Positions 8,708 through 17,326 are shown, numbered from the stretch's first letter. The stretch: DNA of 42,774 nt from Dehalococcoidia bacterium (GCA_030665785.1 DAOUZA010000004.1:1-42774); one strand, 5' to 3'. Notes: generated by a model from the sequence alone, not told the origin. Numbers and translations: made by a program.

Positions 8708-9599
8708 CCTCATCGATACTCACGCCCACCTGGACGAATTGGAAAACCTCCAACAAGCAATTGATGATGCTCGCCGAAACGGCGTCATTGCTATAGTGGC
8801 TGTCGGCTCGGATTATCACTCAAATATAAAAACTCTGGAGATTTCCCATGATTATCCCTCTTTCGTCTTTCCCGCACTTGGATTACACCCCTGGCAATTA
8901 GGCGAGCTCAGCCCTTCCCAAATCGATGATGAATTAGAATTCATTGAGCAAAATATTACCAGTGCAATTGCCATCGGTGAAATAGGCTTGGACTACCATA
9001 AAAGGGTGGTGAAAAGAGCATCTAAGGAATTCCAAAAAGAGGTGTTAGCACGCCTTTTACAGTTAGCCAAAAAATATGATAAGCCTGTGAGCCTTCATAC
9101 CAGATACGCCTGGAGAGATGCACTACAATTAGTTCAGAATGTTGACATAGCCAAAGCTGTTTTTCACTGGTTTACTGGATTTTCCAGCGTTCTCAGGGAT
9201 ATAATTAACGCTGGCTATTTTATCTCCGTTACTCCTGCTGCTGAATATCACGAGGAGCACAGGAGAGCGGCTAAGGAAACGTCAATGGATAAGTTGCTTC
9301 TAGAAACCGACTGTCCGGTGTATTATGGCCGGGGAACAAAATATCGCTCTGCCCCTGCCGATGTAACCAGAAGTTTAGGTGCTGTAGCTCAGCTCAAAGG
9401 AGTTGACCAAGTTACAATTGCCAAGCAGACAACAAGGAACGCTATTGAGCTTTTCTCTTTGCCAATTGCCATCGTTAACTCCGCTGTCGCTGTGAACCCC
9501 GACTCTCATTGCGAGCCCCCCACTGTCATCGCGGTGAGCCAAAGCCCTGAATGTAGTGAAGGGGAAGCGAAGCAATCTCAATCCCAGGAGGAGGAATAA
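8700..9599 (+). CDS. tatD: TatD-family metal-dependent hydrolase
   Basis: LIDTHAHLDEL, GEIGLDYHK, LHTRYA, LLLETDCP; C-terminal extension appears repeat-derived. Confidence 0.88.
   Translation: MYNLIDTHAHLDELENLQQAIDDARRNGVIAIVAVGSDYHSNIKTLEISHDYPSFVFPALGLHPWQLGELSPSQIDDELEFIEQNITSAIAIGEIGLDYHKRVVKRASKEFQKEVLARLLQLAKKYDKPVSLHTRYAWRDALQLVQNVDIAKAVFHWFTGFSSVLRDIINAGYFISVTPAAEYHEEHRRAAKETSMDKLLLETDCPVYYGRGTKYRSAPADVTRSLGAVAQLKGVDQVTIAKQTTRNAIELFSLPIAIVNSAVAVNPDSHCEPPTVIAVSQSPECSEGEAKQSQSQEEE
9505..9590. repeat. Palindromic repeat of TCATTGCGAG...GAAGCAATCTC type inside tatD 3' end
   Basis: TCTCATTGCGAGccccc ... GGGGAAGCGAAGCAATCTC has complementary ends (CATTGCGAG / GAAGCAATC-like). Confidence 0.65.
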
Positions 9600-9925
9600 T
9601 GACACAAGCAATAAACGGCGAAACTGACTTCCAAAAAAATGTTTTGCAAGCAAAAGTGCCGGTATTAGTGGACTTCTGGGCAGAGTGGTGTGCTCCCTGC
9701 CTCGCTGCCGCCCCCATTTTGGAGGAACTGGCTAAGGAATATCAGGGGAAAATAAACTTTGCCAAACTCAATGTGGATGGAAATAGCTCCATCGCCGCCA
9801 ATTATGGCATTGCTGCCATCCCCACCATGCTCGTTTTCCAGAATGGTCAGCCGGTTCAACAAATCGTGGGCTTAAGGCAAAAAAGAGAGCTCAAACAGAT
9901 AATAGATAGTCTCTTAGAAGGCTAA
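9599..9925 (+). CDS. trxA: Thioredoxin
   Basis: 108 aa; VDFWAEWCAPCLAAAP active site, GIAAIPTMLVFQNG. Confidence 0.93.
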   Translation: MTQAINGETDFQKNVLQAKVPVLVDFWAEWCAPCLAAAPILEELAKEYQGKINFAKLNVDGNSSIAANYGIAAIPTMLVFQNGQPVQQIVGLRQKRELKQIIDSLLEG

Positions 9926-9977
9926 GCGGCAGAAGTTACTCCCTATTACAAAATTCCTCGCCCTTGACGGGAGAGGA

Positions 9978-10475
9978 TTAAGGTGAGGGTGAAAAGAACC
10001 CTCCAATGAAGTCAAATTCCTCAGGAAGAAGCGCTAATAGCAACGGGAATCCCTTCATCACTGTTGCTGCCACCGTAGACTGTGCCACAGCAGCTTCCAC
10101 GCCGGGCATATATTTGCACAAAATGGCAAGCACGGCAGCACATAGCATACTGCCCATAAAAGCGCCCAGAATAAACCCGATTACCCTGTCCACCCAGCCA
10201 AAGGGCAAAGCATGAACCATTTTAGCCACAACCCAGCCAACCACACTGGCGACAATTATCGTGACTAACAGGATAATGGCATAGGCAGCTATTACTGACC
10301 ATGTAGCGCCTTCCGCGGAAAGCTTTAACGCAAGCCCTTGATAAAAATGCCCCGCTAGGGCTATCCCCCCTACCAACCCCGCAATCCCGAATAACGCCTT
10401 GATAAATCCTTGCCACAACCCTAACAGCCCAAACAAGATGGTGACAGCTATAATGGCTATATCAACCCAGTTCAT
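9978..10475 (-). CDS. CvpA-family membrane protein
   Basis: 165 aa, N-terminal MNWVDIAIIAVTILFGLLGLWQGFI and WVDRVIGFILG are CvpA-like. Confidence 0.82.
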   Translation of the reverse strand: MNWVDIAIIAVTILFGLLGLWQGFIKALFGIAGLVGGIALAGHFYQGLALKLSAEGATWSVIAAYAIILLVTIIVASVVGWVVAKMVHALPFGWVDRVIGFILGAFMGSMLCAAVLAILCKYMPGVEAAVAQSTVAATVMKGFPLLLALLPEEFDFIGGFFSPSP

Positions 10476-10499
10476 TGCTTAGATTATAACAGCACCCAA

Positions 10500-10528
10500 G
10501 GCAACTGTGTTATACCCGCGAAACGCAC
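10500..10528 (+). repeat. Short direct repeat DR1, left copy
   Basis: GGCAACTGTGTTATACCCGCGAAACGCAC, matches 13003..13033. Confidence 0.65.
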
Positions 10529-10662
10529 GTATGCTCCTTTAGATATTTTGCCTAACGCTCCAAGCGTATCCAAAGCCGCTGAAGAAGATTTGGACGAGGG
10601 CATGAGCCTAAATCCTAAAGACACTATTAGGCAGAAGTGACAGGCTTGCTTCATTCAACACA

Positions 10663-11070
10663 TCATGTCAATCTTTTCAACACCGCCTTTTGAATTACAG
10701 AAAATCGGTCTTTAACTCCAAAGGCCTTATACAGACTTTCCGTTAGAGAACCCTGTGGATAGTTTGTTTTCTCCTGTATTGCCATAAGCTCTGTCACTAC
10801 AAGTAAAAACTCTACAGTGAATTCTCCGACTTTATCTAAGTCTTTAAATGGTTCGATATGCTCCGGTTTGAAAAACTGAAGAGTTGGCGGAAATGAATCT
10901 ATGGGTTTTATTTGGCTGAGCATTGTTAAGATATGGTCTTTCAGCTTTAAGGCTAACGAAGGGTTATGAGCATACTTGACATACATCTCTATAATTAAGT
11001 GAACATGTGCGGGTGTGCGCTCCCTCTTATTTGGCTCTCTGAATTTCACCCCCGATATTATCTTCTTCAC
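10663..11070 (-). CDS. Hypothetical protein, 135 aa, last gene of the overlapping cassette
   Basis: Overlaps the preceding ORF by 44 nt; no family recognised. Confidence 0.65.
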   Translation of the reverse strand: MKKIISGVKFREPNKRERTPAHVHLIIEMYVKYAHNPSLALKLKDHILTMLSQIKPIDSFPPTLQFFKPEHIEPFKDLDKVGEFTVEFLLVVTELMAIQEKTNYPQGSLTESLYKAFGVKDRFSVIQKAVLKRLT

Positions 11071-11224
11071 CAGAAATTTCTGTCATCAATCCTGATATTT
11101 CGTTCAAAACCCATTTGCGACCACACTCACAATCTCCTCGATATTCATTCTGATACTGACCTCCGTAGACTTCGAGTTCAACTTCTTTTCCACACATACA
11201 TCTAATTGTCATTTTTTGCTCCAT
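11027..11224 (-). CDS. Small Cys-rich (zinc-ribbon-like) protein
   Basis: 65 aa with CMCG ... CECG pairs; starts 7 nt after the nuclease stop. Confidence 0.6.
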   Translation of the reverse strand: MEQKMTIRCMCGKEVELEVYGGQYQNEYRGDCECGRKWVLNEISGLMTEISGEEDNIGGEIQRAK

Positions 11225-11231
11225 ATTTCCT

Positions 11232-12209
11232 TTACCCTCTTAACGGCAAAAGTTGGAAATTCGACTTTAACTCCTCAAAAGAATATTCCTGTGTTTTATC
11301 AGTTTGACCAAAGGAATATACCAAACACTTTATTCCCTTGTTCTCGGCCTCCTGCTGAACTTTTTTAGAAAAATCTTGAGCTATCAAAATCCCCAATACA
11401 CATTCTTCGCCTATTTCATACACATAGTTCCCTAATTGTTCAATATCTTGAGGTTTGGCACTTCCAGTTTTAACCTCCACAATGATTTTTCTGGCGTAAC
11501 CAGTAGGTATACAATCTTTGATGAGAATGTCTATATGTCCTTCAGCTAACGCTTTTTCACCAAGAACTTCAAAATCTTTTGCTTGAAGATTATTCAAACC
11601 AAAAGAATCAAATAAAGCTTGGAGATCTGCATTTTGGGATAAGTGTTGCCTTATTAAAGATTGAAGAATAAATTCTTGAAAATGGAAGACCTCTGGTGAG
11701 GATGCAAGGCTTCTGTTCCAAGTGAGCATAGGAGTGAACATCTCGTAGTTATTGATTGTTAAATTATCCACGGGCCTCTTGTAAAGAATTCCCATCTGAG
11801 AGACTGATTGAAGGGTAGTTTGATCTGCTTGGAAATGAGTTTTCCTATAGCCACCCCTTAAAAGTAAATTCTCAGCCACGTAAGCAAATTCGGGTCTAAC
11901 CATAGACTCGATAAACTCACGAAGTGGCTTTAGATGAACACGAAAAGGGAAATAATAAGTTTTGCCTGACATCCTAAAGGTTACAGAAGGCCAGGGGGGA
12001 ATTGCCTCCGCATTCTTTATAGCATCCTTTTTAATAACTTCGTAAAGATTAAAAACTTTTGCCCCATATAGAAATGAAATAAAATCACCTTCCTGAATCT
12101 CCACAAATGTCCACAATCCATTTATACTATTAGTGAAGCCTGCCAGTGCATATTTAATGCATAAATCTAAATTTATTTTATTTGAAACTGAAATTAGGAA
12201 ATATGCCAT
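11232..12209 (-). CDS. PD-(D/E)XK endonuclease with N-terminal PUA/EVE-like domain
   Basis: 325 aa; C-terminal EGHIDILIKD...KIIVEVKTG...QLGNYV nuclease core; N-terminal segment (GLWTFVEIQEGDFISFLYGAKVFNLYEV) resembles EVE/PUA-like folds. Confidence 0.7.
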   Translation of the reverse strand: MAYFLISVSNKINLDLCIKYALAGFTNSINGLWTFVEIQEGDFISFLYGAKVFNLYEVIKKDAIKNAEAIPPWPSVTFRMSGKTYYFPFRVHLKPLREFIESMVRPEFAYVAENLLLRGGYRKTHFQADQTTLQSVSQMGILYKRPVDNLTINNYEMFTPMLTWNRSLASSPEVFHFQEFILQSLIRQHLSQNADLQALFDSFGLNNLQAKDFEVLGEKALAEGHIDILIKDCIPTGYARKIIVEVKTGSAKPQDIEQLGNYVYEIGEECVLGILIAQDFSKKVQQEAENKGIKCLVYSFGQTDKTQEYSFEELKSNFQLLPLRG

Positions 12210-12871
12210 GATAAATCACCTTCTTTAGAATCAGTATAATGGATAATGTTTGCGTAAGGAGGATGAGCACAGATTAGATCAATGGAGTTATCTTCTATAA
12301 AAGATAACTCTCTAGCATCGCCAACTGACAACTCAGGCTCATAAATTTGAAGGTGCTTTTCCCCATCAGTAAAGGTGAGTTGTTGCGACAACGCATTAAA
12401 ATCTACATTCCTTTTTGCCAACTCAATAGATTTATCATTTATGTCAAAGGCTATGCCCTTTCTGCCCAAAAGTTTACATTCTACAGCAGTCGTTCCAGCA
12501 CCACAGAAATAATCTAAAACCAATTCGCCGACGTTTGAATATTTGAGGATCACGTTCCGAGGGATATAAGGCGACCAGTTCCCCCTGTATTCTCCACTAT
12601 GAGTTGCCCAATCCCCTCTTTGCTTGAAACTCCAAACTGTGGTTTGTTCTTCCTTAAAATTTTTGGGATAGAGTGTCTTTATTTCTTTAGAAACCTTCAA
12701 GGCGCTAATATTGAGCCCTTGTGATCTGGTAATAAGTCGCTCAATATATCTAAATGTAACCCCGTATTTCTGACCAATTTCTAAATCGGGAGTTCCTCTT
12801 GCCTTTTCCTGCAAGATTGCTTCTTGGATTTCTCCTTCAGTTTTGAAGCTTACTTTTTGATTGCTCACCAT
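12194..12871 (-). CDS. DNA amino-methyltransferase (N4/N6 type), possibly C-terminally truncated
   Basis: DYFCGAGTTAVECKLLGRKGIAFDI (motif I) and DLICAHPPYANIIHYTDS (motif IV); ends shortly after motif IV. Confidence 0.78.
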   Translation of the reverse strand: MVSNQKVSFKTEGEIQEAILQEKARGTPDLEIGQKYGVTFRYIERLITRSQGLNISALKVSKEIKTLYPKNFKEEQTTVWSFKQRGDWATHSGEYRGNWSPYIPRNVILKYSNVGELVLDYFCGAGTTAVECKLLGRKGIAFDINDKSIELAKRNVDFNALSQQLTFTDGEKHLQIYEPELSVGDARELSFIEDNSIDLICAHPPYANIIHYTDSKEGDLSWHIS

Positions 12872-12945
12872 ATCTTCTTTTTGCTGAGCTCACCGCTTCG
12901 CCTGATTTCGGTATATGCGAACTTATTTCCCATGTTCTCTGCCAA
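12865..12945 (-). other. Micro-ORF MAENMGNKFAYTEIRRSGELSKKKIW (TTG start)
   Basis: Lies partly in repeat copy A; similar to the micro-ORF at 13897..13968; stop overlaps the methyltransferase start (ATGGTGA). Confidence 0.3.
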
Positions 12946-13000
12946 CCCTATTATATCAAAAAGCCTCCCCTCCAAGGCTTCGCTAAATCTCCACTCATTC
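12911..13000 (-). repeat. Long direct repeat LR, copy A
   Basis: Aligns along its length with 13931..14014 (both GCGAACTTA/ACGAACTTA ... TTCGCTAAATCTC.AC.CATTC). Confidence 0.75.
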
Positions 13001-13002
13001 AG

Positions 13003-13033
13003 GGCAACTGTATTATACCTCGGAAACACGCAC
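13003..13033 (+). repeat. Short direct repeat DR1, right copy
   Basis: GGCAACTGTATTATACCTCGGAAACACGCAC, few differences from 10500..10528. Confidence 0.65.
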
Positions 13034-13069
13034 AGGCATTGTATATACCATCAGGATGGTAAATCATAT

Positions 13070-13888
13070 CTATGCACGAAGAGCAGCTCGGACCAGATTT
13101 TCAGAGGAGAACTGCCCATCTGTAACTTGAGGGAAAAGACCTTCTTCCCCAAGAAGTTCATCTTGAATAGCAGCTATCGAGAGACCCTTCTTCTCAAGCT
13201 GCTTCGCTCTTTGCGACAAGTCCTGGAAGTACTCAATACAGGCTCGAAGGGCCTTGCGACCATCCTGTACCACACTGCCTGGGGCGGTAAATAGAATAAG
13301 TCTGTCAGTCTGGAGAGCAACGAGCTTTTTCATTGACCTTATAATCACCGCGATATCCTCCTCTGGTCGGATAACCTTTGGCTTTTCCGAAATAAAAAGG
13401 TCTCCCGAAAAGCACCACCCTTTTTCAGGTTCCACTAACGCCACGTGTCCGTTACAATGCCCAGGAGTCTCTACTACATCAAAGTGAAAATGGTCTGTGT
13501 CTATTTCCTCGGGCAAGCAATCCACTTCAGTGGGCTCTGGATAACCCCAAACTGTCTCCTGATATGGGTATAACTTGGGAACCTGGTTGATGAGAGGAAC
13601 CGATTCACGAGGTGCAAGTATCTCGATGCCAAATTTATGCTTCAGAAGATAGTTGGCACCGATATGGTCTTCATGATAATGCGTGTTTACGGCGAACTTG
13701 AGATTTTGTCCCTCCAGAAATTTGACCAGCTCCTCAGCCGTATGCTTACAGCCAGTATCAATAAGGAGTCCGTCAACAAGATACGCCGCAACCCAGTAAA
13801 GTGGTTTCCCTTCAAACTCACGGCTCATCTTGATTTGAATAACTTCCTCAAACTGATTGACTTCAATCATGCTGCTTTTCACCCCCAC
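13070..13888 (-). CDS. MBL-fold metallo-hydrolase
   Basis: 272 aa; NTHYHEDHIGANY, ETPGHCNGHVAL, FSGDLFI. Confidence 0.9.
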   Translation of the reverse strand: MGVKSSMIEVNQFEEVIQIKMSREFEGKPLYWVAAYLVDGLLIDTGCKHTAEELVKFLEGQNLKFAVNTHYHEDHIGANYLLKHKFGIEILAPRESVPLINQVPKLYPYQETVWGYPEPTEVDCLPEEIDTDHFHFDVVETPGHCNGHVALVEPEKGWCFSGDLFISEKPKVIRPEEDIAVIIRSMKKLVALQTDRLILFTAPGSVVQDGRKALRACIEYFQDLSQRAKQLEKKGLSIAAIQDELLGEEGLFPQVTDGQFSSENLVRAALRA

Positions 13889-13896
13889 TTTTAGTC

Positions 13897-13968
13897 TTAC
13901 CCGCCAACAGTGGCATGGTAAATAACCTCGATATATACGAACTTACTATTTTCTGCATTCTCTGTCAC
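13897..13968 (-). other. Micro-ORF MTENAENSKFVYIEVIYHATVGG (GTG start)
   Basis: Within/after repeat copy B; similar N-terminus to the 12865..12945 micro-ORF. Confidence 0.3.
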
Positions 13969-14014
13969 CCCTTATTTTATCGAAAGCCTCGTTTCGCTAA
14001 ATCTCGACGCATTC
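13931..14014 (-). repeat. Long direct repeat LR, copy B
   Basis: See copy A; overlaps the last codons of the CDS at 13997..15337. Confidence 0.75.
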
Positions 14015-15337
14015 GTCTCTGTACTCACAGTAGCGGCACATCCATGAAGGGCATCTCGGAAGCTGGGCTACTGAAGTCGCCTTCTCCAGAAGTTCTATGC
14101 GACGTATTGCTTCAGCCTTTATGTCACCCAGGTTTCTGAACGAAACATCGTAGACCATCATCTTGGCATTCTCCTCGGAGACATTAGCATAGTAAAGGAA
14201 CAACCTGCCTTTAGGATGGTCTGTTAGGGCACAATCAAAGCCCAGGCGATAAAAATAATGAGGAAACGCTGAAGGTAGCCGCCCCCGTTCCACAAGCGAT
14301 TGAAATTTCGGGGTTCGCACCATAGTGGGCAAGCCCTGGCGGAGTCGAACCAAATCGCTGAGCGAAGCATATTGAACGGGCATATTCTCCACCTCGCCAG
14401 GAGAACCATAGCGTATAATATCCTTCAGAGCGCTTATGAAGCCTGCCTCATCTATTGAGCGGAGATATTCTCCCTGTTCCTCAGCCACTTTCCCCTCCGA
14501 CACAGTTTCCACGGATTTGCGACGCTCGAAATATGCCTTCCTGGGGAAGACGAGGTCATTAGCGTGAAGCTGCCGAGGTGGCTTTGGCTTGCCAAGCATG
14601 TCCAGCAGTCGCTGGCGGGTAACCTCATCAACTTGAACCTTTCCGGCTAACTCAGCAATCTTGTGTGATGAGGACACCGAGCTGGTGCTGCAATCACACA
14701 CTGCGGAATAGTCACATCCTCTGCCAAACCAGGCACAAACCGGTAAGTTGCTCGGGTCGTCGGAGATGAGCGCCTGAATCAATAAGTCTCGCCGGTGACG
14801 CATTTCCTCCCGAACCGCTTCCAGGTCGGGAAAAGCGACATGATAAGCGGTAAGGGGAACCGTACCCGATTCCTCCGCACCCTGTCGTTCGTAAATGACA
14901 ATCTCTCCCTCACCAACATTGACCATAGCACAATACATGCCCACCTGTTCAATATAAGTTGGCCTTTGCTGAAGTAGGCTCCTTCCTCTCGCCAATGCTG
15001 AAGTTGTCTTAACTTCCACCGGAACATTTTCATAGATGTCAATCTTGCCCACCACACCTTCAGCCTCCACAAATTGCTCCAGATACTCCTCGCGGGATAC
15101 AGCGAAACCAAAAATCTTATGAAACCCGGTCCCCTTCCACATAAGCTGTTGCTTTTCCAGAGGAGGGGTGATTTCAGGATGCTTCCTCTTAAAGTAAGCT
15201 TGCTTCAAATTGGTCAAATCAGTCACTGTAACACGATATGGAGGACGCCGACTCCTCAACTTTTCCATCACGGCGTCCTTAATCGAGCGATTAGCCTCGA
15301 TGTGGGATACATAAGGTGCAATATTAAACTCAGGCAT
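13997..15337 (-). CDS. Two-half Cas4/RecB-like PD-(D/E)XK nuclease with two Cys clusters
   Basis: 446 aa; GKIDIYENVPVEVKTTSA...YIEQVGMYCA nuclease core; CAWFGRGCDYSAVCDC and CPSWMCRYCEYRDEC clusters. Confidence 0.78.
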   Translation of the reverse strand: MPEFNIAPYVSHIEANRSIKDAVMEKLRSRRPPYRVTVTDLTNLKQAYFKRKHPEITPPLEKQQLMWKGTGFHKIFGFAVSREEYLEQFVEAEGVVGKIDIYENVPVEVKTTSALARGRSLLQQRPTYIEQVGMYCAMVNVGEGEIVIYERQGAEESGTVPLTAYHVAFPDLEAVREEMRHRRDLLIQALISDDPSNLPVCAWFGRGCDYSAVCDCSTSSVSSSHKIAELAGKVQVDEVTRQRLLDMLGKPKPPRQLHANDLVFPRKAYFERRKSVETVSEGKVAEEQGEYLRSIDEAGFISALKDIIRYGSPGEVENMPVQYASLSDLVRLRQGLPTMVRTPKFQSLVERGRLPSAFPHYFYRLGFDCALTDHPKGRLFLYYANVSEENAKMMVYDVSFRNLGDIKAEAIRRIELLEKATSVAQLPRCPSWMCRYCEYRDECVEI

Positions 15338-15394
15338 CTTGCTGTCTACTATATCTAAATCTTAGGCCCAAATCTTATCCTTAAGATACAAACA

Positions 15395-15829
15395 TCAAAC
15401 CGGGATGGTTGTGTATTCTCCGCTAAGGCATACCGGAATCAGACCACCTGCCAGACCGACCGTTGCCTTTATAGGCCTTATTGCATGAGGAATCCCTTTG
15501 GGGATATAAACAGCCCCTGGTGTAGCTACTTCATAAAACTCATCATCCAGCATTACCTCAAACGTTATCGCATCTTTTTCACCTATCATCAGATACATTT
15601 CATCAAAATCATGCTTATGTGGCGTAGCCTTTCCAACTGTATCCATGGCATCTATCATCTCCTGGGTGATTTCTTTTATGAACACATATAAAGCCCATGC
15701 CTTTGCCTCTGGAACCAGGTCTTTGCCCATAAGAACGGGAAACGGGATTACACTGCCCAGTTCATGACTGGGTAATTCATTTACGTTTATTGGCCTTCTT
15801 ACAATAAGATGCTCGTTTCTTTTACTCAT
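15395..15829 (-). CDS. Cupin-domain protein
   Basis: 144 aa; ATPHKHDFDEMYLMIGE and GAVYIPKGIPHAIRP cupin motifs. Confidence 0.8.
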   Translation of the reverse strand: MSKRNEHLIVRRPINVNELPSHELGSVIPFPVLMGKDLVPEAKAWALYVFIKEITQEMIDAMDTVGKATPHKHDFDEMYLMIGEKDAITFEVMLDDEFYEVATPGAVYIPKGIPHAIRPIKATVGLAGGLIPVCLSGEYTTIPV

Positions 15830-16234
15830 AATTGACCTCCTTATAATTTATGAACTTTAAATTTTCTTTCACAGAAATTTGCGAGAGCACTTATCTAGAT
15901 GAGCATTCCTCCGTCGTAGGGAGCATGACATAGCATTGACCTGAGTATCCTGGTTGGGCTGGAGTAAGTTCGAAATTCATGCTGAATGCCTCTCCAGCAG
16001 CCCATCTTCTTTCCTGTGGTGCTGATGAACCCATATTAAATCAGTTTACCTTTTTTGCAACTTCAGTTCCAGCCCAGACCTCAGATATGTCACCAGACCA
16101 AAAGGAGCATAGAGGATTTTGTAGCATCCCTTGCCATCTTATCCCCGAGGCAACAACAAAAGTCAATCAGGTATGTTGGGCTTTCCAGTAGAAAGCCTCT
16201 CAAGAACAGCTTACGGGATATTTAAGAGCTCGTT

Positions 16235-17326
16235 CTACTGCCATGCCTTCAGGCGCTTGAAAGCCTCCAGCTTCTCTCTATCGCCGATTTTGGCTTTGTC
16301 CAGAGCCTGAGCCAGAAACTGGATGCTGCTATCGTAAGTTTTCCTGTCTACAGGGTAAGGATGGCCATCCTTACCGCCATGGGCAAAACTATAGCTTGCC
16401 GGGTCACGCAGGCTTACCGGTGTGTCATAAATTAATTCCGAAATAAGGCTTAAGGCACGAAGTGTCTTTGCTCCTACCCCTTCAAGCCCGAGCAGTGATT
16501 CGAAATTCTGCGGCTGGTGCTCATAAGCAATAGTGAAAATCTTACCCAGCCTGTCAGGGTGAATGTCCTCCAGTGTGATGTAAGGTCGCCGGGGCAGGTC
16601 CAATGTCTTCAACCTGTTTAGCTGGGTCACAATTTTATATGGTTTCTCCTCGGTGGCAACCTGAGCGATGACATCTCTTGCCTTTGTGCTCTCTGAGGCT
16701 ACCAGATTCAACGTCTCGCCTCTACCCTGAGAGCAAATAGCAGACTGAGGCTCGCAAACAAAATCGGTAACTCGCTCCCCCAGCCAGTGATATCGCCGCG
16801 CATAGCGGTTAACCTCGTTCATCCCCTGCTGAACAACTGCCCAGGAGCCATCTTTGGTAAAGAAGAAAGTATGATGATAAAGCTGGTAGCCATCCTGAAG
16901 AGCTGAGCTATCCACTTTAGCTGACATCCGACTGGCATAAACCAGAGGGGATGGATTTATCTTTAACAGATGTCCGAAACCCTCTATCTCAGCAGGGGTC
17001 TTTCGTGAAGTCCTGCCCTTGCCGCCGGCAACGAATAGGCCAAGTTCTTTCTCCAATCCTCTCATTCCTTCCTTTAAAGCGCCGCAAACTGTGGTGGTGA
17101 CGCCGCTGGAATGCCAGTCATAACCCAGAACACAACCAAAGGCTTGAAACCAGAAGGGGTCGGAAAGACGACGAAGCATCTCCTCAGCACTAAATTCATC
17201 AACGATGACAACAGTAATCTCTCGAGCAAGTTGGGACATCCGTCCGAACAGCCACGGCGGCACCTTGCCATAATGCAGCGGCAGATTAGCAATCCCGGTT
17301 CTTTGTGCTGAGCCAGACATTTTCAA
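16235..17326 (-). CDS. DUF763-family protein
   Basis: 363 aa; GIANLPLHYGKVPPWLF, GYDWHSSGVTTTVCGALKEG, LLGLEGVGAKTLRALSLISELIY, ASYSFAHGGKDGHPYPVDRKTYD. Confidence 0.85.
   Translation of the reverse strand: MKMSGSAQRTGIANLPLHYGKVPPWLFGRMSQLAREITVVIVDEFSAEEMLRRLSDPFWFQAFGCVLGYDWHSSGVTTTVCGALKEGMRGLEKELGLFVAGGKGRTSRKTPAEIEGFGHLLKINPSPLVYASRMSAKVDSSALQDGYQLYHHTFFFTKDGSWAVVQQGMNEVNRYARRYHWLGERVTDFVCEPQSAICSQGRGETLNLVASESTKARDVIAQVATEEKPYKIVTQLNRLKTLDLPRRPYITLEDIHPDRLGKIFTIAYEHQPQNFESLLGLEGVGAKTLRALSLISELIYDTPVSLRDPASYSFAHGGKDGHPYPVDRKTYDSSIQFLAQALDKAKIGDREKLEAFKRLKAWQ

Noticed and set aside
15880-16230. Intergenic region with ORF 15979..16191
   Set aside because: No SD, no domain; minus-strand frames are broken. 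Possibly a gene relic but not supportable by eye.
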